Notes under the pieces: model-generated
The model's database searches: none
Seen by the model: only the letters and a program-made list of their open reading frames with translations
What the model was told of the DNA's origin: nothing
Position numbers and translations under genes: made by a program
Assembly: GCA_963680875.1 (NCBI GenBank)
Contig: OY804580.1
Coordinates: 116,253,534 to 116,317,533, forward strand
DNA from: Bathymodiolus brooksi
Taxonomy: Eukaryota; Mollusca; Bivalvia; Mytilida; Modiolidae
Direction of reading: 5' to 3'
Length of the DNA: 64,000 nt
Part shown: positions 1-12,643 of the stretch, one piece after another
How the letters are laid out: every line of letters starts with the position of its first letter
Position numbering within the stretch: the stretch's first letter is position 1

Positions 1-46
1 GACTGTCGAGTATAATCTACATGTCTGTTGTATGTTGTTTCTAACG
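1..46. repeat. Reference monomer of the satellite
   Basis: This copy matches the majority sequence and is used here as the index for position numbers 1-46. It contains a TCGA palindrome (6-9), an ACATGT palindrome (19-24) and a G/T-rich stretch (about 22-41) in which TGTTGT occurs twice, 7 bases apart. CpG dinucleotides lie at 7-8 and 45-46. Base counts are T 19, A 10, G 10, C 7. The start is arbitrary because the array is continuous in both directions; base 1 of the window happens to lie at this phase. Confidence 0.95.
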
Positions 47-138
47 GACAGTCGAGTATAATCTACATGTCTGTTGTATGTTGTTTCTAACGGACTGTCG
101 AGTATAATCTACATGTCTGTTGTATGTTGTTTCTAACG

Positions 139-230
139 GACTGTCGAGTATAATCTCCATGTCTGTTGTATGTTGTTTCTAACAGACTGTCGAGTATAAT
201 CTACATGTCTGTTGTATGTTGTTTCAAACG
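139..230. repeat. Dimer cassette: CTCC monomer then TTTCAAAC monomer
   Basis: Two adjacent variant monomers form a fixed cassette. The first has A19C (CTCCATG) together with G46A (CTAACA before the next GACTG); the second has T42A (TTTCAAACG). The same ordered pair recurs across the window, for example with CTCC at 155, 569, 1487, 11510, 18734, 24183, 36164, 39706 and 63855. Because it occurs in nearly every higher-order family it is probably older than the large duplications. Confidence 0.9.
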
Positions 231-3082
231 GACTGTCGAGTATAATCTACATGTCTGTTGTATGTTGTTTCTAACGGACTGTCGAGTATAATCTACATGT
301 CTGTTGTATGTTGTTTCTAACGGACTGTCAAGTATAATCTACATGTCTGTTGTATGTTGTTTCTAACGGACTGTCGAGTATAATCTACATGTCTGTTGTA
401 TGTTGTTTCTAACGGACTGTCGAGTATAATCTACATGTCTGCTGTATATTGTTTATAACGAACTGTCGAGTATTATCTACATGTCTGTTGTATGTTGTTT
501 CTAACGGACTGTCGAGTATAATCTAAATGTCTGTTGTATGTTGTTTCTAACGGACTGTCGAGTATAATCTCCATGTCTGTTGTATGTTGTTTCTAACAGA
601 CTGTCGAGTATAATCTACATGTCTGTTGTATGTTGTTTCAAACGGACTGTCGAGTATAATCTACATGTCTGTTGTATGTTGTTTCTAACGGACGGTCCAG
701 TATAATCTACATGTCTGTTGTATGTTGTTTCTAACGGAGTGTCGAGTATAATCTATATGTCTGTTGTATGTTGTATCTAACGGACTGTCGAGTATAATCT
801 AAATATATGTTGTATGTTGTTTCTAATGGACTGTCGAGTATAATCTACATGTCTGTTGTATGTTGTTTCTAACGGACTGTCGAGTATAATCTACATGTCT
901 GTTGTATGTTGTTTCTAACGGACTGTCGAGTATAATCTACATGTCTGTTGTATGTTGTTTCTAACGGACTGTCGAGTATAATCTACATGTCTGTTGTATG
1001 TTGTTTCTAACGGACTGTCGAGTATAATCTCCATGTCTGTTGTATGTTGTTTCTAACAGACTGTCGAGTATAATCAACATGTCTGTTGTATGTTGTTTCA
1101 AACGGACTGTCGAGTATAATCTACATGTCTGTTGTATGTTGTTTCTAACGGACTGTCGAGTATAATCTACATGTCTGTTGTATGTTGTTTCTAACGGACT
1201 GTCGAGTATAATCTACATGTCTGTTGTATGTTGTTTCTAACGGACTGTCGAGTATAATCTACATGTCTGTTGTATGTTGTTTCTAACGGACTGTCGAGTA
1301 TAATCTACATGTCTGCTGTATATTGTTTATAACAGACTGTCGAGTATAATCTACATGTCTGTTGTATGTTGTTTCTAACGGACTGTCGAGTATAATCTAC
1401 ATGTCTGTTGTATGTTGTTTCTAAAGGACTGTCGAGTATAATCTACATGTCTGTTGTATGTTGTTTCTAACGGACTGTCGAGTATAATCTCCATGTCTGT
1501 TGTATGTTGTTTCTAACAGACTGTCGAGTATAATCTACATGTCTGTTGTATGTTGTTTCAAACGGACTGTCGAGTATAATATTCATGTCTGTTGTATGTT
1601 GTTTCTAACGGACTGTCGAGTATAATCTACATGTCTGTTGTATGTTGTTTCTAACGGACTGTCGAGTATAATCTACATGTCTGTTGTATGTTGTTTCTAA
1701 CGGACTGTCGAGTATAATCTACATGTCTGTTGTATGTTGTTTCTAACGGACTGTCGAGTATAATGTACATGTCCGTTATATGTTGTTTCTAACGGACTGT
1801 CGAGTATAATCTACATGTCTGTTGTATGTTGTTTCTAACGGACTGTCGAGTATAATCTACATGTCTGTTGTATGTTGTTTCTAACGGACTGACGAGTATA
1901 TTCTACATGTCTGTTGTATGTTGTTTCTAACGGACTGTCGGGTATAATATACATGTCTGTTGTATGTTGTTTCTAACGGACTGTCGAGTATAATCTAAAT
2001 GTCTGTTGTATGTTGTTTCTAACGGACTGTCAAGTATAATCTACATGTCTGTTGTATGTTGTTTCTAACAGACTGTCGAGTATAATCTACATGTCTGTCG
2101 TATGTTGTTTCTAACGGACTGTCGAGTATAATCTACATGTCTGCTGTATATTGTTTATAACGGACTGTCGAGTATAATCTACATGTCTGTTGTATGTTGT
2201 TTCTAACGGACTGTCGAGTATAATCTAAATGTCTGTTGTATGTTGTTTCGAACGGACTGTCGAGTATAATCTACATGTCTGTTGTATGTTGTTTCTAACG
2301 GACTGTCGAGTATAATCTACATGTCTGTTGTATGTTGTTTCTAACGGACTGTCGAGTATATTCTACATGTCTGTTGTATGTTGTTTCTAACGGACTGTCG
2401 GGTATAATCTACATGTCTGTTGTATGTTGTTTCTAACGAACTGTCGAGTATATTCTACATGTCTGTTGTATGTTGTTTCTAACGGACTGTAGGGTATAAT
2501 CTACATGTCTGTTGTATGTTGTTTCTAACGGACTGTCGAGTATAATCTAAATGCCTGTTGTATGTTGTTTCTAACGGACTGTCAAGTATAATCTACATGT
2601 CTGTTGTATGTTGTTTCTAACGGACTGTCGAGTATAATCTACATGTCTGTTGTATGTTGTTTCTAACGGACTGTCGAGTATTATCTACATGTCTGTTGTA
2701 TGTTGTTTCTAACGGACTGTCGAGTATAATCTACATGTCTGTTGTATGTTGTTTCTAACGGACTGTCGAGTATAATGTACATGTCCGTTGTATGTTGTTT
2801 CTAACGGACTGTCGAGTATAATCTACATGTCTGTTGTATGTTGTTTCTAACGGACTGTCGAGTATATTCTACATGTCTGCTGTATGTTGTTTCTAACGGA
2901 CTGTCGGGTATAATATACATGTCTGTTGTATGTTGTTTCTAACGGACTGTCGAGTATAATCTAAATGTCTGTTGTATGTTGTTTCTAACGGACTGTCAAG
3001 TATAATCTACATGTCTGTTGTATGTTGTTTCTAACAGACTGTCGAGTATAATCTACATGTCTGTTTTATGTTGTTTCTAACG

Positions 3083-3127
3083 GACTGTCGAGTATAATCT
3101 ACATGTCTGCTGTATATTGTTTATAAC
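3083..3127. repeat. 45-bp monomer, class 1 deletion
   Basis: This copy carries T28C, G34A and C41A (CTGCTGTATATTGTTTATA) and has lost one G at the junction with the next monomer, so AACGGACTG reads AACGACTG. Copies of the same variant with the same deletion end just before 5748, 8690 and 21707, always at the equivalent place in a family alpha unit. Other copies of the variant (such as near 441, 2143 or 4760) keep both G residues, so the deletion marks a sub-lineage. Confidence 0.92.
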
Positions 3128-3725
3128 GACTGTCGAGTATAATCTACATGTCTGTTGTATGTTGTTTCTAACGGACTGTCGAGTATAATCTAAATGTCTG
3201 TTGTATGTTGTTTCGAACGGACTGTCGAGTATAATCTACATGTCTGTTGTATGTTGTTTCTTACGGACTGTCGAGTATAATCTACATGTCTGTTGTATGT
3301 TGTTTCTAACGGACTGTCGAGTATATTCTACATGTCTGTTGTATGTTGTTTCTAACGGACTGTCGGGTATAATCTACATGTCTGTTGTATGTTGTTTCTA
3401 ACGGACTGTCGAGTATATTCTACATGTCTGTTGTATGTTGTTTCTAACGGACTGTCGGGTATAATCTACATGTCTGTTGTATGTTGTTTCTAACGGACTG
3501 TGGAGTATAATCTAAATGCCTGTTGTATGTTGTTTCTAACGGACTGTCAAGTATAATCTACATGTCTGTTGTATGTTGTTTCTAACGGACTGTCGAGTAT
3601 AATCTACATGTCTGTTGTATGTTGTTTCTAACGGACTGTCGAGTATAATCTACATGTCTGTTGTATGTTGTTTCTAACGGAATGTCGAGTATAATCTACA
3701 TGTCTGTTGTATGTTGTTTCTAACG

Positions 3726-3770
3726 GACTGTCGAGTATAATCTACATGTATGTTGTATGTTGTTTCTAAC
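3726..3770. repeat. 45-bp monomer, class 2 deletion
   Basis: This monomer carries C25A (CATGTATGTTG) and has lost one G at the junction with the next copy. The same combination recurs just before 6759, 9333, 10804, 14439, 23730 (there with TATTTTG), 26673 and 29018, eight in all. It is a marker shared by families alpha, beta and gamma, so those families share an ancestral segment. Confidence 0.92.
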
Positions 3771-6758
3771 GACTGTCGAGTATAATCTACATGTCTGTTG
3801 TATGTTGTTTCTAACGGACTGTCGAGTATAATCTATATGTCTGTTGTATGTTGTTTCTAACGGACTGTCGAGTATAATCTACATGTCTGTTGTATGTTGT
3901 TTCTAACGGACTGTCGAGTATAATCTACATGTCTGCTGTATATTGTTTATAACGGACTGTCGAGTATAATCTACATGTCTGTTGTATGTTGTTTCTAACG
4001 GACTGTCGAGTATAATCTACATGTCTGTTGTATGTTGTTTCTAACGGACTGTCGAGTATAATCTACATGTCTGTTGTATGTTGTTTCTAACGGACTGTCG
4101 AGTATAATCTCCATGTCTGTTGTATGTTGTTTCTAACAGACTGTCGAGTATAATCTACATGTCTGTTGTATGTTGTTTCAAACGGACTGTCGAGTATAAT
4201 CTTCATGTCTGTTGTATGTTGTTTCTAACGGACTGTCGAGTATAATCTACATGTCTGTTGTATGTTGTTTCTAACGGACTGTCGAGTATAATCTACATGT
4301 CTGTTGTATGTTGTTTCTAACGTACTGTCGAGTATAATCTACATGTCTGTTGTATGTTGTTTCTAACGGACTGTCGAGTATAATGTACATGTCCGTTATA
4401 TGTTGTTTCTAACGGACTGTCGAGTATAATCTACATGTCTGTTGTATGTTGTTTCTAACGGACTGTCGAGTATAATCTACATGTCTGTTGTATGTTGTTT
4501 CTAACGGACTGACGAGTATATTCTACATGTCTGTTGTATGTTGTTTCTAACGGACTGTCGGGTATAATATACATGTCTGTTGTATGTTGTTTCTAACGGA
4601 CTGTCGAGTATAATCTAAATGTCTGTTGTATGTTGTTTCTAACGGACTGTCAAGTATAATCTACATGTCTGTTGTATGTTGTTTCTAACAGACTGTCGAG
4701 TATAATCTACATGTCTGTTGTATGTTGTTTCTAACGGACTGTCGAGTATAATCTACATGTCTGCTGTATATTGTTTATAACGGACTGTCGAGTATAATCT
4801 ACATGTCTGTTGTATGTTGTTTCTAACGGACTGTCGAGTATAATCTAAATGTCTGTTGTATGTTGTTTCGAACGGACTGTCGAGTATAATCTACATGTCT
4901 GTTGTATGTTGTTTCTAACGGACTGTCGAGTATAATCTACATGTCTGTTGTATGTTGTTTCTAACGGACTGTCGAGTATATTCTACATGTCTGTTGTATG
5001 TTGTTTCTAACGGACTGTCGGGTATAATCTACATGTCTGTTGTATGTTGTTTCTAACGAACTGTCGAGTATATTCTACATGTCTGTTGTATGTTGTTTCT
5101 AACGGACTGTAGGGTATAATCTACATGTCTGTTGTATGTTGTTTCTAACGGACTGTCGAGTATAATCTAAATGCCTGTTGTATGTTGTTTCTAACGGACT
5201 GTCAAGTATAATCTACATGTCTGTTGTATGTTGTTTCTAACGGACTGTCGAGTATAATCTACATGTCTGTTGTATGTTGTTTCTAACGGACTGTCGAGTA
5301 TAATCTACATGTCTGTTGTATGTTGTTTCTAACGGACTGTCGAGTATAATCTACATGTCTGTTGTATGTTGTTTCTAACGGACTGTCGAGTATAATGTAC
5401 ATGTCCGTTGTATGTTGTTTCTAACGGACTGTCGAGTATAATCTACATGTCTGTTGTATGTTGTTTCTAACGGACTGTCGAGTATATTCTACATGTCTGT
5501 TGTATGTTGTTTCTAACGGACTGTCGGGTATAATATACATGTCTGTTGTATGTTGTTTCTAACGGATTGTCGAGTATAATCTAAATGTCTGTTTTATGTT
5601 GTTTCTAACGGACTGTCAAGTATAATCTACATGTCTGTTGTATGTTGTTTCTAACAGACTGTCGAGTATAATCTACATGTCTGTTGTATGTTGTTTCTAA
5701 CGGACTGTCGAGTATAATCTACATGTCTGCTGTATATTGTTTATAACGACTGTCGAGTATAATCTACATGTCTGTTGTATGTTGTTTCTAACGGACTGTC
5801 GAGTATAATCTAAATGTCTGTTGTATGTTGTTTCGAACGGACTGTCGAGTATAATCTACATGTCTGTTGTATGTTGTTTCTAACGGACTGTCGAGTATAA
5901 TCTACATGTCTGTTGTATGTTGTTTCTAACGGACTGTCGAGTATATTCTACATGTCTGTTGTATGTTGTTTCTAACGGACTGTCGGGTATAATCTACATG
6001 TCTGTTGTATGTTGTTTCTAACGGACTGTCGAGTATATTCTACATGTCTGTTGTATGTTGTTTCTAACGGACTGTCGGGTATAATCTACATGTCTGTTGT
6101 ATGTTGTTTCTAACGGACTGTCGAGTATAATCTACATGTCTGTTGTATGTTGTTTCTAACGGACTGTCGAGTATAATCTAAATGTCTGTTGTATGTTGTT
6201 TCGAACGGACTGTCGAGTATAATCTACATGTCTGTTGTATGTTGTTTCTAACGGACTGTCGAGTATAATCTACATGTCTGTTGTATGTTGTTTCTAACGG
6301 ACTGTCGAGTATATTCTACATGTCTGTTGTATGTTGTTTCTAACGGACTGTCGGGTATAATCTACATGTCTGTTGTATGTTGTTTCTAACGGACTGTCGA
6401 GTATATTCTACATGTCTGTTGTATGTTGTTTCTAACGGACTGTCGGGTATAATCTACATGTCTGTTGTATGTTGTTTCTAACGGACTGTGGAGTATAATC
6501 TAAATGCCTGTTGTATGTTGTTTCTAACGGACTGTCAAGTATAATCTACATGTCTGTTGTATGTTGTTTCTAACGGACTGTCGAGTATAATCTACATGTC
6601 TGTTGTATGTTGTTTCTAACGGACTGTCGAGTATAATCTACATGTCTGTTGTATGTTGTTTCTAACGGAATGTCGAGTATAATCTACATGTCTGTTGTAT
6701 GTTGTTTCTAACGGACTGTCGAGTATAATCTACATGTATGTTGTATGTTGTTTCTAAC
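3771..6758. repeat. Higher-order repeat alpha, unit 2 (65 monomers)
   Basis: This unit is a near-copy of unit 1 at offset 2620, but is longer (2988 bp, 65 monomers less two single-base deletions). The extra 368 bp are eight monomers explained entirely by a local tandem duplication at 5748-6483. Diagnostic variants follow the same order as in unit 1, including CCGTTATATG at 4381, TGGAG near 6490 and both 45-bp monomers. Confidence 0.87.
5748..6483. repeat. 8-monomer tandem duplication inside alpha unit 2
   Basis: The block 5748-6115 (eight monomers, 368 bp) is repeated at 6116-6483. Each block runs: consensus; CTAAATG with TTTCGAACG; two consensus; GTATATTC; TCGGG; GTATATTC; TCGGG. It is followed by the TGGAG monomer at 6484. 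Units 1 and 3 hold the block once, so this is a recent duplication private to unit 2. Confidence 0.9.
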
Positions 6759-9332
6759 GACTGTCGAGTATAATCTACATGTCTGTTGTATGTTGTTTCT
6801 AACGGACTGTCGAGTATAATCTATATGTCTGTTGTATGTTGTTTCTAACGGACTGTCGAGTATAATCTACATGTCTGTTGTATGTTGTTTCTAACGGACT
6901 GTCGAGTATAATCTACATGTCTGCTGTATATTGTTTATAACGGACTGTCGAGTATAATCTACATGTCTGTTGTATGTTGTTTCTAACGGACTGTCGAGTA
7001 TAATCTACATGTCTGTTGTATGTTGTTTCTAACGGACTGTCGAGTATAATCTACATGTCTGTTGTATGTTGTTTCTCACGGACTGTCGAGTATAATCTCC
7101 ATGTCTGTTGTATGTTGTTTCTAACAGACTGTCGAGTATAATCTACATGTCTGTTGTATGTTGTTTCAAACGGACTGTCGAGTATAATCTTCATGTCTGT
7201 TGTATGTTGTTTCTAACGGACTGTCGAGTATAATCTACATGTCTGTTGTATGTTGTTTCTAACGGACTGTCGAGTATAATCTACATGTCTGTTGTATGTT
7301 GTTTCTAACGGACTGTCGAGTATAATCTACATGTCTGTTGTATGTTGTTTCTAACGGACTGTCGAGTATAATGTACATGTCCGTTATATGTTGTTTCTAA
7401 CGGACTGTCGAGTATAATCTACATGTCTGTTGTATGTTGTTTCTAACGGACTGTCGAGTATAATCTACATGTCTGTTGTATGTTGTTTCTAACGGACTGA
7501 CGAGTATATTCTACATGTCTGTTGTATGTTGTTTCTAACGGACTGTCGGGTATAATATACATGTCTGTTGTATGTTGTTTCTAACGGACTGTCGAGTATA
7601 ATCTAAATGTCTGTTGTATGTTGTTTCTAACGGACTGTCAAGTACAATCTACATGTCTGTTGTATGTTGTTTCTAACAGACTGTCGAGTATAATCTACAT
7701 GTCTGTTGTATGTTGTTTCTAACGGACTGTCGAGTATAATCTACATGTCTGCTGTATATTGTTTATAACGGACTGTCGAGTATAATCTACATGTCTGTTG
7801 TATGTTGTTTCTAACGGACTGTCGAGTATAATCTAAATGTCTGTTGTATGTTGTTTCGAACGGACTGTCGAGTATAATCTACATGTCTGTTGTATGTTGT
7901 TTCTAACGGACTGTCGAGTATAATCTACATGTCTGTTGTCTGTTGTTTCTAACGGACTGTCGAGTATATTCTACATGTCTGTTGTATGTTGTTTCTAACG
8001 AACTGTCGAGTATATTCTACATGTCTGTTGTATGTTGTTTCTAACGGACTGTAGGGTATAATCTACATGTCTGTTGTATGTTGTTTCTAACGGACTGTCG
8101 AGTATAATCTAAATGCCTGTTGTATGTTGTTTCTAACGGACTGTCAAGTATAATCTACATGTCTGTTGTATGTTGTTTCTAACGGACTGTCGAGTATAAT
8201 CTACATGTCTGTTGTATGTTGTTTCTAACGGACTGTCGAGTATAATCTACATGTCTGTTGTATGTTGTTTCTAACGGACTGTCGAGTATAATCTACATGT
8301 CTGTTGTATGTTGTTTCTAACGGACTGTCGAGTATAATGTACATGTCCGTTGTATGTTGTTTCTAACGGACTGTCGAGTATAATCTACATGTCTGTTGTA
8401 TGTTGTTTCTAACGGACTGTCGAGTATATTCTACATGTCTGTTGTATGTTGTTTCTAACGGACTGTCGGGTATAATATACATGTCTGTTGTATGTTGTTT
8501 CTAACGGACTGTCGAGTATAATCTAAATGTCTGTTGTATGTTGTTTCTAACGGACTGTCAAGTATAATCTATATGTCTGTTGTATGTTGTTTCTAACAGA
8601 CTGTCGAGTATAATCTACATGTCTGTTGTATGTTGTTTCTAACGGACTGTCGAGTATAATCTACATGTCTGCTGTATATTGTTTATAACGACTGTCGAGT
8701 ATAATCTACATGTCTGTTGTATGTTGTTTCTAACGGACTGTCGAGTATAATCTAAATGTCTGTTGTATGTTGTTTCGAACGGACTGTCGAGTATAATCTA
8801 CATGTCTGTTGTATGTTGTTTCTAACGGACTGTCGAGTATAATCTACATGTCTGTTGTATGTTGTTTCTAACGGACTGTCGAGTATATTCTACATGTCTG
8901 TTGTATGTTGTTTCTAACGGACTGTCGGGTATAATCTACATGTCTGTTGTATGTTGTTTCTAACGGACTGTCGAGTATATTCTACATGTCTGTTGTATGT
9001 TGTTTCTAACGGACTGTCGGGTATAATCTACATGTCTGTTGTATGTTGTTTCTAACGGACTGTGGAGTATAATCTAAATGCCTGTTGTATGTTGTTTCTA
9101 ACGGACTGTCAAGTATAATCTACATGTCTGTTGTATGTTGTTTCTAACGGACTGTCGAGTATAATCTACATGTCTGTTGTATGTTGTTTCTAACGGACTG
9201 TCGAGTATAATCTACATGTCTGTTGTATGTTGTTTCTAACGGAATGTCGAGTATAATCTACATGTCTGTTGTATGTTGTTTCTAACGGACTGTCGAGTAT
9301 AATCTACATGTATGTTGTATGTTGTTTCTAAC
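6759..9332. repeat. Higher-order repeat alpha, unit 3 (56 monomers)
   Basis: This third tandem copy is 2574 bp (56 monomers less two bases). Its CCGTTATATG monomer at 7369 lies 2988 bp after that of unit 2. It lacks the 8-monomer duplication and also one TCGGG monomer near 7980 that units 1 and 2 have. Similarity to the start of the previous unit continues to about 9480 and then stops. Confidence 0.85.
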
Positions 9333-10114
9333 GACTGTCGAGTATAATCTACATGTCTGTTGTATGTTGTTTCTAACGGACTGTCGAGTATAATCTATAT
9401 GTCTGTTGTATGTTGTTTCTAACGGACTGTCGAGTATAATCTACATGTCTGTTGTATGTTGTTTCTAACGGACTGTCGAGTATAATTTACATGTCTGTTG
9501 TATGTTGTTTCTAACGGACTGTAGAGTATAATTTACATGTCTGTTGTATGTTGTTTCTAACGGACTGTCGAGTATAATCTACATGTCTGTTGTATGTTGT
9601 TTCTAACGGACTGTCGAGTATAATCTACATGTCTGTTGTATGTTGTTTCTAACGGACTGTCGAGTATAATCTACATGTCTGTTGTATGTTGTTTCTAACG
9701 GACTGTCGAGTATATTCTACATGTCTGTTGTATGTTGTTTCTAACGGACTGTCGGGTATAATATACATGTCTGTTGTATGTTGTTTCTAACAGACTGTCG
9801 AGTATAATCTAAATGTCTGTTGTATGTTGTTTCTAACGGACTGTCAAGTATAATCTACATGTCTGTTGTATGTTGTTTCTAACAGACTGTCGAGTATAAT
9901 CTACATGTCTGTTGTATGTTGTTTCTAACGGACTGTCGGGTATAATATACATGTCTGTTGTATGTTGTTTCTAACGGACTGTCGAGTATAATCTAAATGT
10001 CTGTTGTATGTTGTTTCTAACGGACTGTCAAGTATAATCTACATGTCTGTTGTATGTTGTTTCTAACAGACTGTCGAGTATAATCTACATGTCTGTTGTA
10101 TGTTGTTTCTAACG
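9333..10114. repeat. Transition segment between families alpha and beta
   Basis: The segment is ordinary 46-bp satellite without long-range periodicity of its own. It includes two monomers with C17T (AATTTACATG, near 9485 and 9531), one of them with GTAGAG, and ends in a 4-monomer tandem duplication. It links the end of alpha unit 3 to the start of beta copy 1. Confidence 0.7.
9747..10114. repeat. 4-monomer tandem duplication
   Basis: The block 9747-9930 is repeated at 9931-10114 (184-bp offset). Each block is: TCGGG with ATATAC; CTAAATG; CAAG ending in AACA; then a consensus monomer. The first block differs by ending its TCGGG monomer in AACA. The next monomer, at 10115, is the CTGCTGTATATTG variant that normally follows this series in family alpha. 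Confidence 0.88.
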
Positions 10115-11217
10115 GACTGTCGAGTATAATCTACATGTCTGCTGTATATTGTTTATAACGGACTGTCGAGTATAATCTACATGTCTGTTGTATGTTGTTT
10201 CTAACGGACTGTCGAGTATAATCTAAATGTCTGTTGTATGTTGTTTCGAACGGACCGTCGAGTATAATCTACATGTCTGTTGTATGTTGTTTCTAACGGA
10301 CTGTCGAGTATAATCTACATGTCTGTTGTATGTTGTTTCTAACGGACTGTCGAGTATATTCTACATGTCTGTTGTATGTTGTTTCTAACGGACTGTCGGG
10401 TATAATCTACATGTCTGTTGTATGTTGTTTCTAACGGACTGTCGAGTATATTCTACATGTCTGTTGTATGTTGTTTCTAACGGACTGTCGGGTATAATCT
10501 ACATGTCTGTTGTATGTTGTTTCTAACGAACTGTCGAGTATAATCTAAATGCCTGTTGTATGTTGTTTCTAACGGACTGTCAAGTATAATCTACATGTCT
10601 GTTGTATGTTGTTTCTAACGGACTGTCGAGTATAATCTACATGTCTGTTGTATGTTGTTTCTAACGGACTGTCGAGTATAATCTACATGTCTGTTGTATG
10701 TTGTTTCTAACGGAATGTCGAGTATAATCTACATGTCTGTTGTATGTTGTTTCTAACGGACTGTCGAGTATAATCTACATGTATGTTGTATGTTGTTTCT
10801 AACGACTGTCGAGTATAATCTACATGTCTGTTGTATGTTGTTTCTAACGGACTGTCGAGTATAATCTATATGTCTGTTGTATGTTGTTTCTAACGGACTG
10901 TCGAGTATAATCTACATGTCTGTTGTATGTTGTTTCTAACGTACTGTTGAGTATAATCTACATGGCTGTTGTATGTTGTTTCTAACGGACTGTCGAGTAT
11001 AATCTACATGTCTGTTGTATGTTGTTTCTAACGGACTGTCGAGTATAATCTACATGTCTGTTGTATGTTGTTTCTAACGGACTGTCGAGTATAATCTAAA
11101 TGTCTGTTGTATGTTGTTTCTAACGGACTTTCGAGTATATTCTACATGTCTGTTGTATGTTGTTTCTAACGGACTGTCGAGTATAATCTACATGTCTGTT
11201 GTATGTTGTTTCTAACG

Positions 11218-11447
11218 GACTGTCGGGTATAATATACATGTCTGTTGTATGTTGTTTCTAACGGACTGTCGAGTATAATCTAAATGTCTGTTGTATGTTG
11301 TTTCTAACGGACTGTCAAGTATAATCTACATGTCTGTTGTATGTTGTTTCTAACAGACTGTCGAGTATAATCTACATGTCTGTTGTATGTTGTTTCTAAC
11401 GGACTGTCGAGTATAATCTACATGTCTGCTGTATATTGTTTATAAGG
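11218..11447. repeat. 5-monomer insertion copied from 26 monomers downstream
   Basis: These five monomers (TCGGG/ATATAC; CTAAATG; CAAG; consensus; CTGCTGTATATTG ending ATAAGGG) are absent from the matching place in beta copy 2, where GACTTTCGAG at 14761 is followed by two consensus monomers and CTCC. By eye they are identical to 12414-12643, 1196 bp (26 monomers) away, including the C45G change giving ATAAGGG. Beta copy 2 has ATAACGG near 16048 instead. Confidence 0.88.
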
Positions 11448-12413
11448 GACTGTCGAGTATAATCTACATGTCTGTTGTATGTTGTTTCTAACGGACTGTC
11501 GAGTATAATCTCCATGTCTGTTGTATGTTGTTTCTAACAGACTGTCGAGTATAATCTACATGTCTGTTGTATGTTGTTTCAAACGGACTGTCGAGTATAA
11601 TCTACATGTCTGTTGTATGTTGTTTCTAACGGACTGTCGAGTATAATCTACATGTCTGTTGTATGTTGTTTCTAACGGACTGTCGAGTATAATCTACATG
11701 TCTGTTGTATGTTGTTTCTAACGGACTGTCGAGTATAATCTACATGTCTGTTGTATGTTGTTTCTAACGGGCTGTCGAGTATAATCTACATGTCTGCTGT
11801 ATATTATTTATAACGGACTGTCGAGTATAATCTACATGTCTGTTGTATGTTGTTTCTAACGGACTGTCGAGTATAATCTACATGTCTGTTGTATGTTGTT
11901 TCTAACGGACTGTCGAGTATAATCTACATGTCTGTTGTATGTTGTTTCTAACGGACTGTCGAGTATAATCTCCATGTCTGTTGTATGTTGTTTCTAACAG
12001 ACTGTCGAGTATAATCTACATGTCTGTTGTATGTTGTTTCAAACAGACTGTCGAGTATAATCTTCATGTCTGTTGTATGTTGTTTCTAACGGACTGTCGA
12101 GTATAATCTACATGTCTGTTGTATGTTGTTTCTAACGGACTGTCGAGTATAATCTACATGTCTGTTGTATGTTGTTTCTAACGGACTGTCGAGTATAATC
12201 TACATGTCTGTTGTATGTTGTTTCTAACGGACTGTCGAGTATAATGTACATGTCCGTTGTATGTTGTTTCTAACGGACTGTCGAGTATAATCTACATGTC
12301 TGTTGTATGTTGTTTCTAACGAACTGTCGAGTATAATCTACATGTCTGTTGTATGTTGTTTCTAACGGACTGTCGAGTATATTCTACATGTCTGTTGTAT
12401 GTTGTTTCTAACG

Positions 12414-12643
12414 GACTGTCGGGTATAATATACATGTCTGTTGTATGTTGTTTCTAACGGACTGTCGAGTATAATCTAAATGTCTGTTGTATGTTGTTTC
12501 TAACGGACTGTCAAGTATAATCTACATGTCTGTTGTATGTTGTTTCTAACAGACTGTCGAGTATAATCTACATGTCTGTTGTATGTTGTTTCTAACGGAC
12601 TGTCGAGTATAATCTACATGTCTGCTGTATATTGTTTATAAGG
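12414..12643. repeat. Probable source of the 11218-11447 insertion
   Basis: This five-monomer block occupies its expected place in the beta unit (its counterpart in copy 2 begins near 15819) and carries the ATAAGGG variant shared with 11218-11447. Because this place is filled in both beta copies while 11218-11447 is not, the direction of copying is most simply from here to upstream. Confidence 0.7.

Larger units (their letters stand above)
1151..3770. repeat. Higher-order repeat alpha, unit 1 (57 monomers)
   Basis: This 2620-bp unit is 57 monomers less two single-base deletions (at 3127/3128 and 3770/3771). Diagnostic monomers in order include CTGCTGTATATTG (near 1315), TAATGTACAT with CCGTTATATG (1761), TCGGG with ATATAC, CAAG, TTTCGAACGG, a second TAATGTACAT (2773), TGGAG with CTAAATGCC (3501), and a final GTATGTTG monomer ending in the deletion. 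The same series returns with offset 2620 in the next unit (1761 to 4381; 1315 to 3935). The unit boundary is my convention, placed after the deletion-bearing monomer. Confidence 0.85.

Noticed and set aside
11..16. TATAAT in every monomer as a bacterial -10 promoter element
   Set aside because: It recurs about 1390 times with no good TTGACA-like partner (best is a weak TTGTTT about 16 bases upstream) and no gene to serve. The array looks eukaryotic, so this is chance sequence.
17..26. p53-like half-site around ACATGT
   Set aside because: Only the CATG core and right flank fit; the left flank (CTA) does not match the purine rule, and there is no paired half-site at normal spacing.
801..820. 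AAATATATG monomers as deletion variants
   Set aside because: They looked shorter at first, but alignment shows three substitutions (C20A, G23A, C25A) and normal 46-bp length.
3201..3401. A 66-codon open frame on the + strand, from a TTG
   Set aside because: It runs across four to five satellite monomers, starts at a TTG rather than ATG, and exists only because local variants (TTTCGAACGG, TTTCTTACGG, GTATATTC) remove the usual TAA stops. The peptide is the array read in rotating frames; no family resemblance or gene context.
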